Part shown: in pieces, positions 1-8,394 of the stretch | Layout of the letters: the number at the start of each line of letters is the position of its first letter | How positions within the stretch are numbered: the stretch's first letter is position 1 | Source of the DNA: CAWJFJ01 sp963800065 | GTDB taxonomy: Bacteria > Actinomycetota > Acidimicrobiia > Acidimicrobiales > UBA8190 | Assembly (NCBI GenBank): GCA_963800065.1 | Contig: CAWCZO010000011.1 | Span: forward strand, 558,001 to 622,000 | DNA length: 64,000 nt | Direction of reading: 5' to 3' | Translations under genes and position numbers: made by a program | Notes under the pieces: model-generated | What the model was told of the DNA's origin: nothing | Seen by the model: only the letters and a program-made list of their open reading frames with translations | Databases searched by the model: none

Positions 1-2249
1 GCTCGCGTACGTCGATCGGCTTGGTCAGATAGGCGGCCACGCGGGCGGCATCGAGCCGTTCGATCCGCTCGGCCGTGGCGTCGGCGCTAACCACGACGAC
101 CGGTATCGCCGTTGTGGTCGGATCGTCCCTCAGCCGACCGATGACATCGATTCCCGACATGTCCGGGAGGTGAAGGTCGAGGAGGATCACATCCGGGTGA
201 TGACGGCGTGCCAACTCCAGGGCCAGTCCTCCCAAGGTGGCGGCGATCAGCTCGACCTCCTGGTGCCGTGCCAGGATCTGCTCGACGAGGGCCAGGTTGG
301 CCAGATTGTCCTCGACATGGAGGATCCGGAGCGATCCTCGTAGCACCGGTGTCTCCTTCATCGGGGGGACGATCGGTTCGAACTCGTCCGGTGCCGGCGT
401 GAGCGGGAGCGCGACGACGAAGGTGGAACCGACTCCGACGGTCGACTCCACGGCGATCTCCCCGCCCATCCGCTCCACCAGATGCTTCGACAAGGTGAGG
501 CCCACCCCCGTCCCCTCGATGCCACTGTGCTCCGCTCCGAGCCGGTCGAACGGTTCGAAGACACGACCGATGTCCTCGGATCGGATCCCGGGACCGGTGT
601 CGGTGACCGAGATCTCGGCCCGACCGTCCTCCGTCCGGCGCACCGAGACGTCGACCCGGCCCGTCCGGGTGTTGTACTTGGTCGCGTTGGAGAGGAGGTT
701 GAGCAGCACCTGGAGCAAGCGCTGCCGGTCGGCGAGGACATAGGTGTCCGCCGGGCACGAGGTGGCGTCCACCGACAGATTGACGTCGCGGTGCTCGGCC
801 AACGGGCGGGCCAGGTCCACGGCGTCACCGAGCACGTCGAGGACGAGGACCGGGTCGACCGTCAGTTCGAGGTGACCGGACTCGATCCGGGCGATGTCCA
901 GGACCTCGTCGATCAGGTTCAGGAGATGCTTCCCCGCCCGCAGGATGTGCCCGACAGCCTGTTCCTGTTGATCCGGGAGGTCGTCCATCTCGAGCAACTG
1001 GGCGAAGCCCAGGACCGAGTTGAGTGGCGTCCGCAGCTCGTGGCTCATCCGCGACAGGAACTCGCTCTTGGCCAGGCTGGCGCGCTCGGCCACCCCCACG
1101 GCGTTGAGCAGCTCGGCTTCGAAGACCAGGTCTTCGGTGATGTCACGCGACATCACCAGGGCACCGACGGCACGCCCGTCCTCCCCCACGATCGACTGCC
1201 CGCGTGAATCGAGCGTGACCCAGTGACCCTTGGCGTGCCGCACGCGGTAGCGGAGATCGAGACAGGTGCTCTCGAGGGTCAGAAGCCGACCGTACTCCCG
1301 GTAGATGGTGGGGATGTCGTCGGGGTGAACGAGCGCCTCGAGCTCGTCGTGGACGGGATCGTCGATCTCGTAACCGAGGATCCGCGCTGACGCCTGGCTC
1401 ACTTCGCGCGACGTGCCCGGTGCCGTCCAGAATGGTGACGATGTCCGGCGAGGCCTGGACGATCGTCTCGAGGAGCCGCTCTCGTTCGGCCAGCGCACCC
1501 TCGACCTCGGTCCGGTCCGTGACGTCGGTGCCGATCCCGGCCATTCCCACGATCCGTCCGTCGGTGTCACGGAGGGAGAACCGCGTCGTCATCATCGTGT
1601 GGGGCCCGTCGGCCAGCTCGACGACGACATCTCGAGTCACGGCTCCGCTGCCCTCGAGAACCTCGATGTCTTCGTCCTCACGCTGCTCGAGGTAGCCGGG
1701 CCAGATCTCCGTCGCCGTCCGGCCCAGGACGTCCTCGCGCCGCATCCCCAAGCGTTCGAGGAACGCCTCGCTGGCCAGGACATAGCGACCCTCCAGGTCC
1801 TTCACGAAGATCCCTGACGGCGAGTGGTCAACGATGGCCTGCAGGCGGGCGCGGCCCGACCGGACGGCGGCCCGGGCCAGGTGCCGGTCGGTGACGTCAC
1901 GGGCGGCTCCGTAGGTCATTCCCGTGTCCGCCGATCGGCGTGCGGTCCACTCCAGCCACCGCCACGTCCCGTCCTTGCGCCGCCAGCGGGTCTCCGCCGC
2001 CGGGGCGCCGGCCGTCGGTCCCACGGCGAACATGGCCCGGACGCCGTCCATGTCGTCCGGGTGGACGAGATGGCCCAGGGGCATCGCCTGCAATTCGTCC
2101 TCGCCGTACCCGAGCGCCCTCGCCGTGGCGGAATTGGCCCAGGCGAGCTGGCCGTCGGGCCCGAACTCGCAGAACAGCTCGGTGGACAGGCCGAGGAAGG
2201 CGACGACGTCCTCGTCGGTCAACGCCACCGGCCCGGTGGCCGGTGGCAT
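1..2249 (-). CDS. PAS-domain hybrid sensor histidine kinase, 3' end off the window, frameshifted
   Basis: A sensor kinase that would autophosphorylate on His and pass phosphate to its own receiver domain. Reading 5' to 3' there are three PAS/PAC segments, then the H-box MSHELRTPL with its His codon at 1040-1042, an N-box (LLNLLSNATKY), a G-box (DTGPGI), and a receiver domain beginning near base 343 (LRILHVEDN, later LLDLHLPDMSG). The receiver runs off base 1, so the C-terminus is missing. The frame breaks between about 1405 and 1430, inside the third PAS: one surplus base in a GCGCG stretch moves the reading frame, and both sides read as good kinase sequence. The chosen start is the ATG at 2249, which has GAGGA about 9 bases upstream; an in-frame start at 2438 lacks one. 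No transmembrane segment is visible, so it is probably cytosolic. The signal it senses is unknown. Confidence 0.85.
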
Positions 2250-2547
2250 CGTCGACGTCCTCGTCGGACCCGTCGGCGGCGTGCCGGAGTCGGGCGGGCT
2301 GCTCCCCGGGCTGGTGGAGGATCGCTCCCGAGCATGTCGTTCAAGGCCCAACCGAGTCGTCCTCGCGTCCCGGCGCACCGGTCGGGCGCCTGCCCCGGGT
2401 ATCGGCAATTGTCGGGCCGGTGTTGAACCGAAAACCACCGGTAGTGACGATTACCGCCTCCCGGGCCCCCGAGAACTCCGTCCCTCGGCCACCAGGTGTC
2501 GGGGGAGCCCGTCGAGGTCCCCTGAACGGGGGTGGCCGACGGCGGCT

Positions 2548-3345
2548 TCAGCAGTCGGCGGTGGCGCCGCCGGGCTCGGGCGAACTCTCGGCCAGACCGA
2601 GCCTCTGGGCGTCGGCCCGAACCTGTTCGAGTGCTTCAGGCGAGTCGGAGTTCTCGGCCACGATCTTCATGAATCTCTGGGGCACCAACTCGATGAAGAG
2701 GCCCTCGGCCTCGGCCGTGAGAACGTCACCGTGATAGATCGCCCCTGTGGTCAGGATCTTCCGCCCGTCGCGACTCACGAACCGTGCCTCCAGACGTAGA
2801 GGCGTCCGCAACGGTGTGGGCTTGCGGTAGCGGATCGTCAGGGTACCGGTCATCCCCGGGTTCCCGGCGAGAATGTTGGCCGCACCGAGCATCTCGTCGA
2901 AGACCATGGCGATCACCCCGCCGTGGACGCACGTCGGTGGTCCTTCGTACTGGTAGTCGAACCAGGCCGAACCCACGAGCCCGCCGTCCACGGCCTCGAC
3001 GACCACGGGTGGCGCCACGGGATTGGCGAAGCCGATCACCGGGCTGGTGGGAAAAAAGTCCTGGGCGTCGCCGACGGGGTCGGGTTGGGCGCGCGGCCGG
3101 CGCCCGGTCTCGGCGGCGCGCTCCAAGCGGTCGGCCACCTCGGCCACGACAGCCGTGGCGGCGGAGATCTGGGCGTCGGTCAAGGGCAGACCGACCATGG
3201 CGGACGTGATCCGACGTACCTCGGCGGCCAACTCGAATCGGGGGTCGTCGTCCCTCGGCCCCTCTCCGGCGCCGGGACCATGGACGACGACCTCTCCCGT
3301 GGAGATCCCGAAATCCGAGACTCCCGGCTCCCCCTCAGGCGTCAT
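2548..3345 (-). CDS. PaaI/hotdog-fold acyl-CoA thioesterase
   Basis: Predicted 265-residue thioesterase of the hotdog superfamily, likely hydrolysing acyl-CoA thioesters. The C-terminal half carries the recognisable PaaI-type stretch: CVHGGVIAMVFDEMLG (the conserved HGG and the downstream acidic residue), then TGTLTIRYRKPTPL and RFVSRDGRKI strand motifs. The N-terminal 90 or so residues are helical and charged and look family-specific. The ATG overlaps the stop of the upstream crotonase gene (ATGA, bases 3342-3345), so the two are probably translationally coupled. In this operon a thioesterase could free CoA from stalled steroid or fatty acyl-CoA intermediates; that role is inferred. The gap from its stop to the kinase start (about 300 bases) shows no gene. 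Confidence 0.85.
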   Translation of the reverse strand: MTPEGEPGVSDFGISTGEVVVHGPGAGEGPRDDDPRFELAAEVRRITSAMVGLPLTDAQISAATAVVAEVADRLERAAETGRRPRAQPDPVGDAQDFFPTSPVIGFANPVAPPVVVEAVDGGLVGSAWFDYQYEGPPTCVHGGVIAMVFDEMLGAANILAGNPGMTGTLTIRYRKPTPLRTPLRLEARFVSRDGRKILTTGAIYHGDVLTAEAEGLFIELVPQRFMKIVAENSDSPEALEQVRADAQRLGLAESSPEPGGATADC

Positions 3346-4136
3346 CGCCGCCTGTACACGGGAACACGTTTCTCGGCGAAGGCCTTCTGTCCCTCGGCGG
3401 CGTCCTCCGAGGCGAAGACGGGCCAGCCGATCTCGAGCTCCACCTTCAGCCCGTCGACCTCCGAGAGGCCTTCGGTCTCCCGGACCGACCTCAGGATCGC
3501 CTCGACGGCGAGAGGCCCGTTGGCGCCGATGACCTCGGCGATCTTCAACGCCTCGCTCAAGGCCTGGCCGTCGGGGACGACACGGCCGATCAGCCCGATC
3601 CGCTGGGCCTCGTCGGCATCCACCTCGCGGGCGGTGAGGAGAAGGTCCATGGCCACCGTGTAGGGGATCTGCCGGCGCAGTCGCACGGTGGAACCCCCCA
3701 GGGGGAAGAGCCCACGACGCGCCTCGAACACACCGAATTTCGCGCTCTGCCCCGCCACCCGGATGTCTGTGGCCTGAAGAATCTCGGTCCCACCGGCGAC
3801 CGCCCACCCTTCGACGGCGGCGATCAGGGGCTTCCGGAGCTGGTAGTGGCGCAGGAGAGCCTTCCAGTGGAGATCGGGGTCGGCCTCCCGTCGGTGCTTG
3901 TACTTCTCCGCTTCCGGACTGGACATCGACTTCAGGTCCATCCCCGAACAGAAGGTCCCGCCGGCCCCTGTGAGAATGGCACACCGGATCTCGTCGTTGC
4001 TGTCGATCTCGGTCCAGGCGTCGACCATGCCGACGAGCATCGCCACGCTGAGCGCGTTCTTCGCCTCGGGCCGATTCATGGTGACGATGGCTGTGGATCC
4101 CTGACGTTCGAACGTCAGGTTCTCGGTGCCGATCAA
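3342..4136 (-). CDS. echA19: Enoyl-CoA hydratase, EchA19-like crotonase
   Basis: A 264-residue crotonase predicted to hydrate an enoyl-CoA in beta-oxidation. It starts MIGTENLTFERQ and shows the oxyanion-hole region (LTGAGGTFCSGMDLKSM), the AVEGWAVAGGTEILQ segment whose Glu aligns with the first catalytic Glu of enoyl-CoA hydratases, and KFGVFEARRGLFPLGG with the second. The long PNG-like stretch 'EVIGANGPLAVEAILRSVRE' and the overall pattern strongly resemble my memory of Mycobacterium EchA19, a steroid enoyl-CoA hydratase. It lies 30 bases downstream of the FadA5-like thiolase and overlaps the thioesterase start by 4 bases, so all three should share a transcript. The steroid assignment rests on recalled similarity and context; general crotonase identity is secure. 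Confidence 0.85.
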   Translation of the reverse strand: MIGTENLTFERQGSTAIVTMNRPEAKNALSVAMLVGMVDAWTEIDSNDEIRCAILTGAGGTFCSGMDLKSMSSPEAEKYKHRREADPDLHWKALLRHYQLRKPLIAAVEGWAVAGGTEILQATDIRVAGQSAKFGVFEARRGLFPLGGSTVRLRRQIPYTVAMDLLLTAREVDADEAQRIGLIGRVVPDGQALSEALKIAEVIGANGPLAVEAILRSVRETEGLSEVDGLKVELEIGWPVFASEDAAEGQKAFAEKRVPVYRRR

Positions 4137-4166
4137 CTGAAAGTCCTCCCGCTTCCGCCGCCGGAG

Positions 4167-5327
4167 CTACAGGCGCTCGATGATGGTGCCGGTGGCCAGA
4201 GCGCCACCGCAGCACATGGCCACCAGAGCCAGGTTTCCGTCACGGCGTTCCAATTCATGGAGGGCCGTGGTGATCAAACGGCTACCGGTTGAGCCGACGG
4301 GATGCCCGATGGCTATGGCGCCCCCGTTGACGTTCACCTTGTCGGGATCGGCCCCGTGGACCTTGGCCCATGAGCACACGACCGAGGCGAAAGCCTCGTT
4401 GACCTCGAAAATGTCGATGTCGTCCATCGTCATCCCCGCCTTGGCCAGGACCTTGGTGGTGGAGGCGATCGGTCCGTCGAGGTGGTAAAAGGGATCGGAC
4501 CCCAGGAGCACCTGGGCCACGATCCGCGCCCGGGGACGGAGTCCCTCGGCCTTGGCCCGGTCCTCCGACATCCACAGCACGGCGGCGGCGCCGTCGGAGA
4601 TCTGCGACGAGTTGCCCGCCGTGTGCATCCCGTCGGGAAGGACGGGCTTGAGCTTGGCCAGACCCTCGGCGGTGGTCTCGCGCAGTCCCTGGTCCCGGTT
4701 GACCACCTGACGATCACCGGTCGGGCCGTCGGCTCCGATCACCGGGGCCTCGATGGCGAAGACCTCCCGATCGAAGCGGCCCTCGGCCCAGGCCCGGGCG
4801 GCGTTACGTTGCGACCGGAGCCCGAGCTCATCGACGTCTTCTCGGGTGATCCCGTATTTCTCGGCGATCCGTTCGGCCGCACCGAACTGGTCGGGCATGT
4901 CCCAGGGGAAGTCTTCGGGACGGGATTTCCCCGGACCGTTGAAGGCGTTGGCGCCCAGACCGACACGGCTCATCGCCTCGACACCGCAGCCGATTCCGAC
5001 GTCGATGGCTCCGGCGCTGATCAGGTTGGCCACGAAATGGTTCGCCTGCTGGGCCGAGCCGCACTGACAGTCGATGGTTGTGGCGGCCACCTCGTAGGGC
5101 AGGCCCTCGGTCAACCAGGCGGTCCGGGTCACGTTGGAGGCCTGCTCGCCGGCCTGCGTCACGCAGCCACCGACGACCTGTTCGACGGCGGACGGCTCGA
5201 TCCCGGCCCGCTTGACCAGCTCGACCTGGGCGGATCCGAGCAATTGGGCGGCGTGGAACCCTGACAGCCAGCCATTGCGCTTGCCGATCGGCGTGCGGAC
5301 CGCCTCGATGATCACCGGTTGTGCCAT
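4167..5327 (-). CDS. fadA5: Steroid 3-ketoacyl-CoA thiolase, FadA5-like
   Basis: A 386-residue thiolase predicted to cleave 3-ketoacyl-CoA with CoA, releasing acetyl- or propionyl-CoA. Visible motifs: nucleophilic Cys in TTIDCQCGSAQQ (Cys89, which corresponds to Cys93 of Mycobacterium tuberculosis FadA5 by my count), NEAFAS, the GHPVGSTGSR His motif, and the C-terminal CCGGALATG Cys. The N-terminus (PVIIEAVRTPIGKRNGWLSG) and long internal stretches closely match recalled FadA5, the cholesterol side-chain thiolase. The ATG at 5327 has GGGAGG about 8 bases upstream; a longer in-frame form from 5486 lacks support. A KstR-type palindrome sits 111 bases upstream. It is first in an operon with an EchA19-like hydratase and a thioesterase. 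The exact substrate is an inference. Confidence 0.9.
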   Translation of the reverse strand: MAQPVIIEAVRTPIGKRNGWLSGFHAAQLLGSAQVELVKRAGIEPSAVEQVVGGCVTQAGEQASNVTRTAWLTEGLPYEVAATTIDCQCGSAQQANHFVANLISAGAIDVGIGCGVEAMSRVGLGANAFNGPGKSRPEDFPWDMPDQFGAAERIAEKYGITREDVDELGLRSQRNAARAWAEGRFDREVFAIEAPVIGADGPTGDRQVVNRDQGLRETTAEGLAKLKPVLPDGMHTAGNSSQISDGAAAVLWMSEDRAKAEGLRPRARIVAQVLLGSDPFYHLDGPIASTTKVLAKAGMTMDDIDIFEVNEAFASVVCSWAKVHGADPDKVNVNGGAIAIGHPVGSTGSRLITTALHELERRDGNLALVAMCCGGALATGTIIERL

Positions 5328-5437
5328 TGCGCTACCTCCCAGAGAATCCGTCGGACCTCGCAGGGTCCTCTGACCGGACGGTCGGCATCGCCGTTCTATG
5401 GGTCGCCAGGAACCGGTCCACTCGTACCCGAGCAGTA

Positions 5438-5451
5438 TAGAACCGGTTCTA
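5438..5451. promoter_or_regulatory. Perfect KstR-type operator palindrome
   Basis: TAGAACCGGTTCTA is a perfect 14-base palindrome and fits the published KstR consensus TnnAACnnGTTnnA at every specified position. It lies 111 bases upstream of the FadA5-like thiolase start, in the gap after the neighbouring hydrolase gene. KstR is the TetR-family repressor of cholesterol catabolism in mycobacteria and rhodococci. Finding its site exactly before a FadA5/EchA19 pair supports steroid-dependent derepression. No kstR gene is in the window. Confidence 0.7.
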
Positions 5452-5533
5452 GTGTCCTGTCCCCGGCGCCTCGGCGGCGTGAACACCGTGGCGCCCGTCG
5501 TGCGCCGATCACGACCGGAACCGGTCGGGAGCC

Positions 5534-6433
5534 TCAGCCCAGAGCCCGGAGAACCACCCCCTGGAATTCCCCGGGAGACTCGATCATCGGGAAATGCCCG
5601 ACGTCGCGGAGGATGTCGAGGGAGGCGTCGGGACGGGCCTCTTTGAGCCTCCGGGCCATCTCCACCACGGCGATCGGGTCATCGGCGCCCCACACGATGG
5701 CCAGGGGGGAGGGGTGCGACTCGATGGCGCCGGTGTAGCGGTCCTGGTTTCGTCGGCGTTCCTCGATATAGCGGATGGTCCGCGGCAACAGCTGATGACC
5801 GTCGTGGTGGGCGATGAGCTCCCAGGCGGCCGCCAGTTCGGCGTCGTCCACGGACGATTTCGGGCTGAAGGTGGCGGTCAGGCCCGCTTTCATGGTCGAG
5901 CCGTCGTCGAGGACGGTGCCGGGGAGACGCTCGTCGGGAAGGCTGAGGAGGATCTCCTGGCCGGCGCTCAGATGGGCCATCTCGATATAGATGCTCCCGT
6001 TGCTGATCACCCGGCGGCTGATCTCGACCGGCCAACCACCTTCGGCATGGCGGGCGAGGAGCTCGCCTCCGACGGTGTCTCCCATGTCGTGGGTGAGCAA
6101 GGCCAAGCGCGGCACGCCGGTCTCGGCCACGAAGGCCTGGACCACGTCAGCCTGCAGATTCATCGTGTAGGCGATGTCGGGCTTGGCCGACAGGCCGTAG
6201 CCGATCAGGTCGAGGAGGAGGACCCTCCGGTTGGCGTTGAGGCTGGGCAAGACCAGCCGGAAATCGAACGAACAGGAGGGGAACCCGTGCAGAACGAGCA
6301 GAGGCTCGTGCTCCTCGGAACCGGTGGGAGCGAGATCCATCGTGAACGTCTCCCATCCGAGAAGCGTCCGGTAGGCGCCGCTGCTCTCCCACTCCCCGAC
6401 CGCTTCGCACCGCCAAGCGTGTTCCCGGGTCAC
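5534..6433 (-). CDS. Alpha/beta hydrolase of the haloalkane dehalogenase/epoxide hydrolase type
   Basis: A 299-residue alpha/beta hydrolase. It shows the oxyanion HGFP motif (LLVLHGFPSCSFDFR), a nucleophile elbow HDMGDTVGG in which the nucleophile is Asp rather than Ser, and a C-terminal catalytic His in DVGHFPMIESP. An Asp nucleophile is typical of haloalkane dehalogenases and epoxide hydrolases and argues against an esterase. The GTG start at 6433 has AAAGGAGGG about 7 bases upstream. The gene stands alone, with a tandem repeat immediately upstream that touches its ribosome binding region. Substrate unknown. Confidence 0.85.
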   Translation of the reverse strand: MTREHAWRCEAVGEWESSGAYRTLLGWETFTMDLAPTGSEEHEPLLVLHGFPSCSFDFRLVLPSLNANRRVLLLDLIGYGLSAKPDIAYTMNLQADVVQAFVAETGVPRLALLTHDMGDTVGGELLARHAEGGWPVEISRRVISNGSIYIEMAHLSAGQEILLSLPDERLPGTVLDDGSTMKAGLTATFSPKSSVDDAELAAAWELIAHHDGHQLLPRTIRYIEERRRNQDRYTGAIESHPSPLAIVWGADDPIAVVEMARRLKEARPDASLDILRDVGHFPMIESPGEFQGVVLRALG

Positions 6434-6446
6434 CCGCCGACCCTCC

Positions 6447-6515
6447 TTTCACCCGACCACGTCATTTCACCAGACCACGTCATTTCACCAGACCATGTCA
6501 TTTCACCAGACCACC
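6447..6515. repeat. 18-base tandem repeat, about 3.8 copies
   Basis: Near-identical 18-base units (tttcaccagaccacgtca) run from 6447 to 6515 with one or two changes between copies. On the minus strand they lie directly upstream of the hydrolase gene, and the first unit touches its Shine-Dalgarno sequence. There are no spacers, so it is not CRISPR. Copy-number change could alter the 5' leader of the hydrolase mRNA. Confidence 0.8.
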
Positions 6516-6553
6516 GAGGACCATCACCCTCACCGGGAGTAACGTTTCTGGCT

Positions 6554-6757
6554 GTGCCCTTGCAGTTCGAGGTCGTGACCCTCGCTGCCCAACGGCTGAG
6601 AGACGCCGGGAGCGCCCTGGACGCTGCTCTCGCCAGCGGGCGGGGGGTTGGCGCCTCGACCTTGGCTGAGGTTCATGAGGCGGCGCTGGAACTGATCTGG
6701 GCCACCGGAACCAGGGATCTGACATCCGCCCTGGCCGCGACCTTGGACCCCAGCTGA
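6554..6757 (+). CDS. Small helical protein, unassigned
   Basis: A possible 67-residue protein beginning at a GTG (VPLQFEVVTLAAQRLRDAGS...). It is Ala/Leu-rich, predicted mostly helical, with the segment TLAEVHEAALELIWATGT and an end at TLDPS. Size and helix-turn-helix look recall WXG100/ESAT-6-like helical hairpins, but there is no WXG motif. The ribosome binding signal is weak: GGGAG lies about 15 bases upstream. I do not recognise a family. It might be a real short gene or an open frame by chance in GC-rich DNA. Confidence 0.4.
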   Translation: MPLQFEVVTLAAQRLRDAGSALDAALASGRGVGASTLAEVHEAALELIWATGTRDLTSALAATLDPS

Positions 6758-6841
6758 TAAAAGGGCCTGACCTGGTACTTAATCCCCGGTCGGTCCTGGG
6801 ATGTTTGCCTGGAAAATCCAACGTGTCAAACGCCGACACGG

Positions 6842-6905
6842 CCGTCTCCCGCCATCGGAGAGATGGGTAAACACCGTCTCCCGCCATTGGAGAGATGGGT
6901 AAACA
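6842..6905. repeat. Two 32-base direct repeats, each with an inner palindrome
   Basis: Copies at 6842-6873 and 6874-6905 differ at one base. Each contains TCTCC-CGCCATC-GGAGA (TT variant in copy two), an inverted repeat that could fold or bind a dimeric regulator, followed by gatgggtaaaca. The rest of the gap 6758-7120 shows no gene. Head-to-tail operator half-sites are one reading; function unknown. Confidence 0.7.
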
Positions 6906-7120
6906 GCGGTAGCGTTACCAGCCAATTCCGACGAGCCGGGTGAGCGGGACGACCGGGCCGCCAAGAAGGGAAACGAATGGGTAGGGAAGGTGCCGCCATG
7001 GCCCCATCGGGAACGTGGACCGGGCTCGCCGGAAATCGGACGGAGGTCCTCCTGTCTTCGCCCATCACCCACCGGTCCGACTGCCATTCGCGAGCCTGGT
7101 GACGGGAAGCCGGCTCACCC

Positions 7121-7879
7121 ATGGCGTCGATCACGTCGAACCGCAACACCTACAACAACCCCGGGACCTGGAATCGACGGGGCGACTCCTGGACCTTTCA
7201 CGCCGACGCCTGCGGCCAGGACTACGAGGTCTGGAAGCGCTCTCTCGTCCAGCGCTTCCTCGACCCCTTCCTGGGGCGCGACGTCGACGTGCTCGAAGTG
7301 GGCCCCGGATTCGGCCGTTGGACCGAGTTCATGGTGGGACGTACCCACTCACTCACCCTCGTCGACGTCAGTGACGCCTGCATAGAAGCCTGCCACAAGC
7401 GATTCGGCGACGATCTGCCCGAGGAGGCCTTCATCGTCAACGACGGCCGCTCGCTGCCCGTCCCCGACGCCTCGCTCGATCTCGTCTGGTCCTTCGCCAC
7501 TTTCGTCCACATCGACGAGCCCGACGTCGCCGCCTACCTGGACGAGTGCCGGCGGGTGTTGCGTCCCGGTGGTCGTTTCGTCATCCATCACGCCGGCTGG
7601 GGCGACTGGAGCCTGAGCCTCCTCCCGGTGACCCGGCTCCTGGGCCGCTCGGGCCGTTTCCTTCAGCACCGCGTCCTCGCCATGGGCCGCTGGAGCCGGG
7701 CCGGAGGTCGTGCTCCGATGTCGGCTGAGCGATTCGCCCGGATGGCCGTCGAGCGCGGTTTTGTCATCGACGAGCAGGTCGACCGGTGGGGGGACCGGGG
7801 TCAGTTCAGCGTCGCCTATCGCGACGTGATCACGGTGGGGACGAAGCTGGGACGACCCGAGAGCTCGATCCGCCCCTGA
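7121..7879 (+). CDS. Class I SAM-dependent methyltransferase
   Basis: A 252-residue Rossmann-fold methyltransferase. The SAM-binding motif I is VDVLEVGPGFGRWTEF, motif II is LTLVDVSDACIEA, and a later acidic/aromatic stretch (LDLVWSFATFVHIDEPDVAAYL) followed by RRVLRPGGRFVIHH matches Methyltransf_11/25 proteins. The acceptor substrate cannot be told from sequence. Its end is only a few bases from the likely start of the FxsA-like gene, so they may share a transcript. Confidence 0.85.
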   Translation: MASITSNRNTYNNPGTWNRRGDSWTFHADACGQDYEVWKRSLVQRFLDPFLGRDVDVLEVGPGFGRWTEFMVGRTHSLTLVDVSDACIEACHKRFGDDLPEEAFIVNDGRSLPVPDASLDLVWSFATFVHIDEPDVAAYLDECRRVLRPGGRFVIHHAGWGDWSLSLLPVTRLLGRSGRFLQHRVLAMGRWSRAGGRAPMSAERFARMAVERGFVIDEQVDRWGDRGQFSVAYRDVITVGTKLGRPESSIRP

Positions 7880-7884
7880 TCCTC

Positions 7885-8304
7885 GTGGCCGGGCAGATCG
7901 GCTTTCTCTGGGCCCTGGGGATCCTGCTCCTCGTGAGCGCGCTCGGGCCCTTCGTGGTCCGGCGCGTCGGCGTCGGCGTGCTGGCCCACAGCCAGGAGAG
8001 GCTGGCCCGGGGAGAGGTGCCCACCCGGGAGCTCCTCGACGGGCTGGTGGTCCTCATGGGCGGGGTGATGATCTGCGTACCGGGCTTCATCGGCGATGCC
8101 CTCGGCCTCCTCCTCATGATCGGTCCGATCCGCCACCTCGTCATCCGGACGACCGGCCACCAGCTGGCCCGACGGGTGCCGACCATCCGCATCCGCAACT
8201 GGCGGGTGCCCGACTCCCCGTTCGGAACGGTGCGCGACGACTCTCTCCCCCCTTTGGAGCCACCCGATCGGGCGCTGGGTCCCGGCGACGAAGTCGGGCG
8301 TTGA
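7885..8304 (+). CDS. fxsA: FxsA-family membrane protein, short N-terminus
   Basis: Resembles FxsA, a small inner-membrane protein named for suppression of phage F exclusion. Seen here: a hydrophobic helix GFLWALGILLLVSALGPFVVRR, the family stretch LARGEVPTRELLDGLVVLMGGVMICVPGF (split by a short loop), and a second membrane hairpin DALGLLLMIGPI followed by basic residues. The cytoplasmic tail is Arg/Pro-rich. The GTG at 7885, 5 bases after the methyltransferase stop, is the most likely start. The usual first transmembrane segment with its conserved Glu is lacking, unless translation begins inside the methyltransferase gene (open to 7786). Confidence 0.7.
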   Translation: MAGQIGFLWALGILLLVSALGPFVVRRVGVGVLAHSQERLARGEVPTRELLDGLVVLMGGVMICVPGFIGDALGLLLMIGPIRHLVIRTTGHQLARRVPTIRIRNWRVPDSPFGTVRDDSLPPLEPPDRALGPGDEVGR

Positions 8305-8394
8305 GCTCGTTCCTCGTCGGACGACGCGTGGCCTTCGGTCCGTAAGATACGTCGCCAAGGTTCGTTCACCGCCGAACACGGGAGGGGAATCGTC

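Noticed and set aside
6447..6515. Tandem repeat considered as CRISPR
   Set aside because: Units are contiguous with no spacers and no cas genes are present.
5594..6757. Long plus-strand open frame covering the hydrolase gene
   Set aside because: It is antisense to a clear alpha/beta hydrolase. Only its last 67 codons, beyond the hydrolase, might be real and are listed separately.
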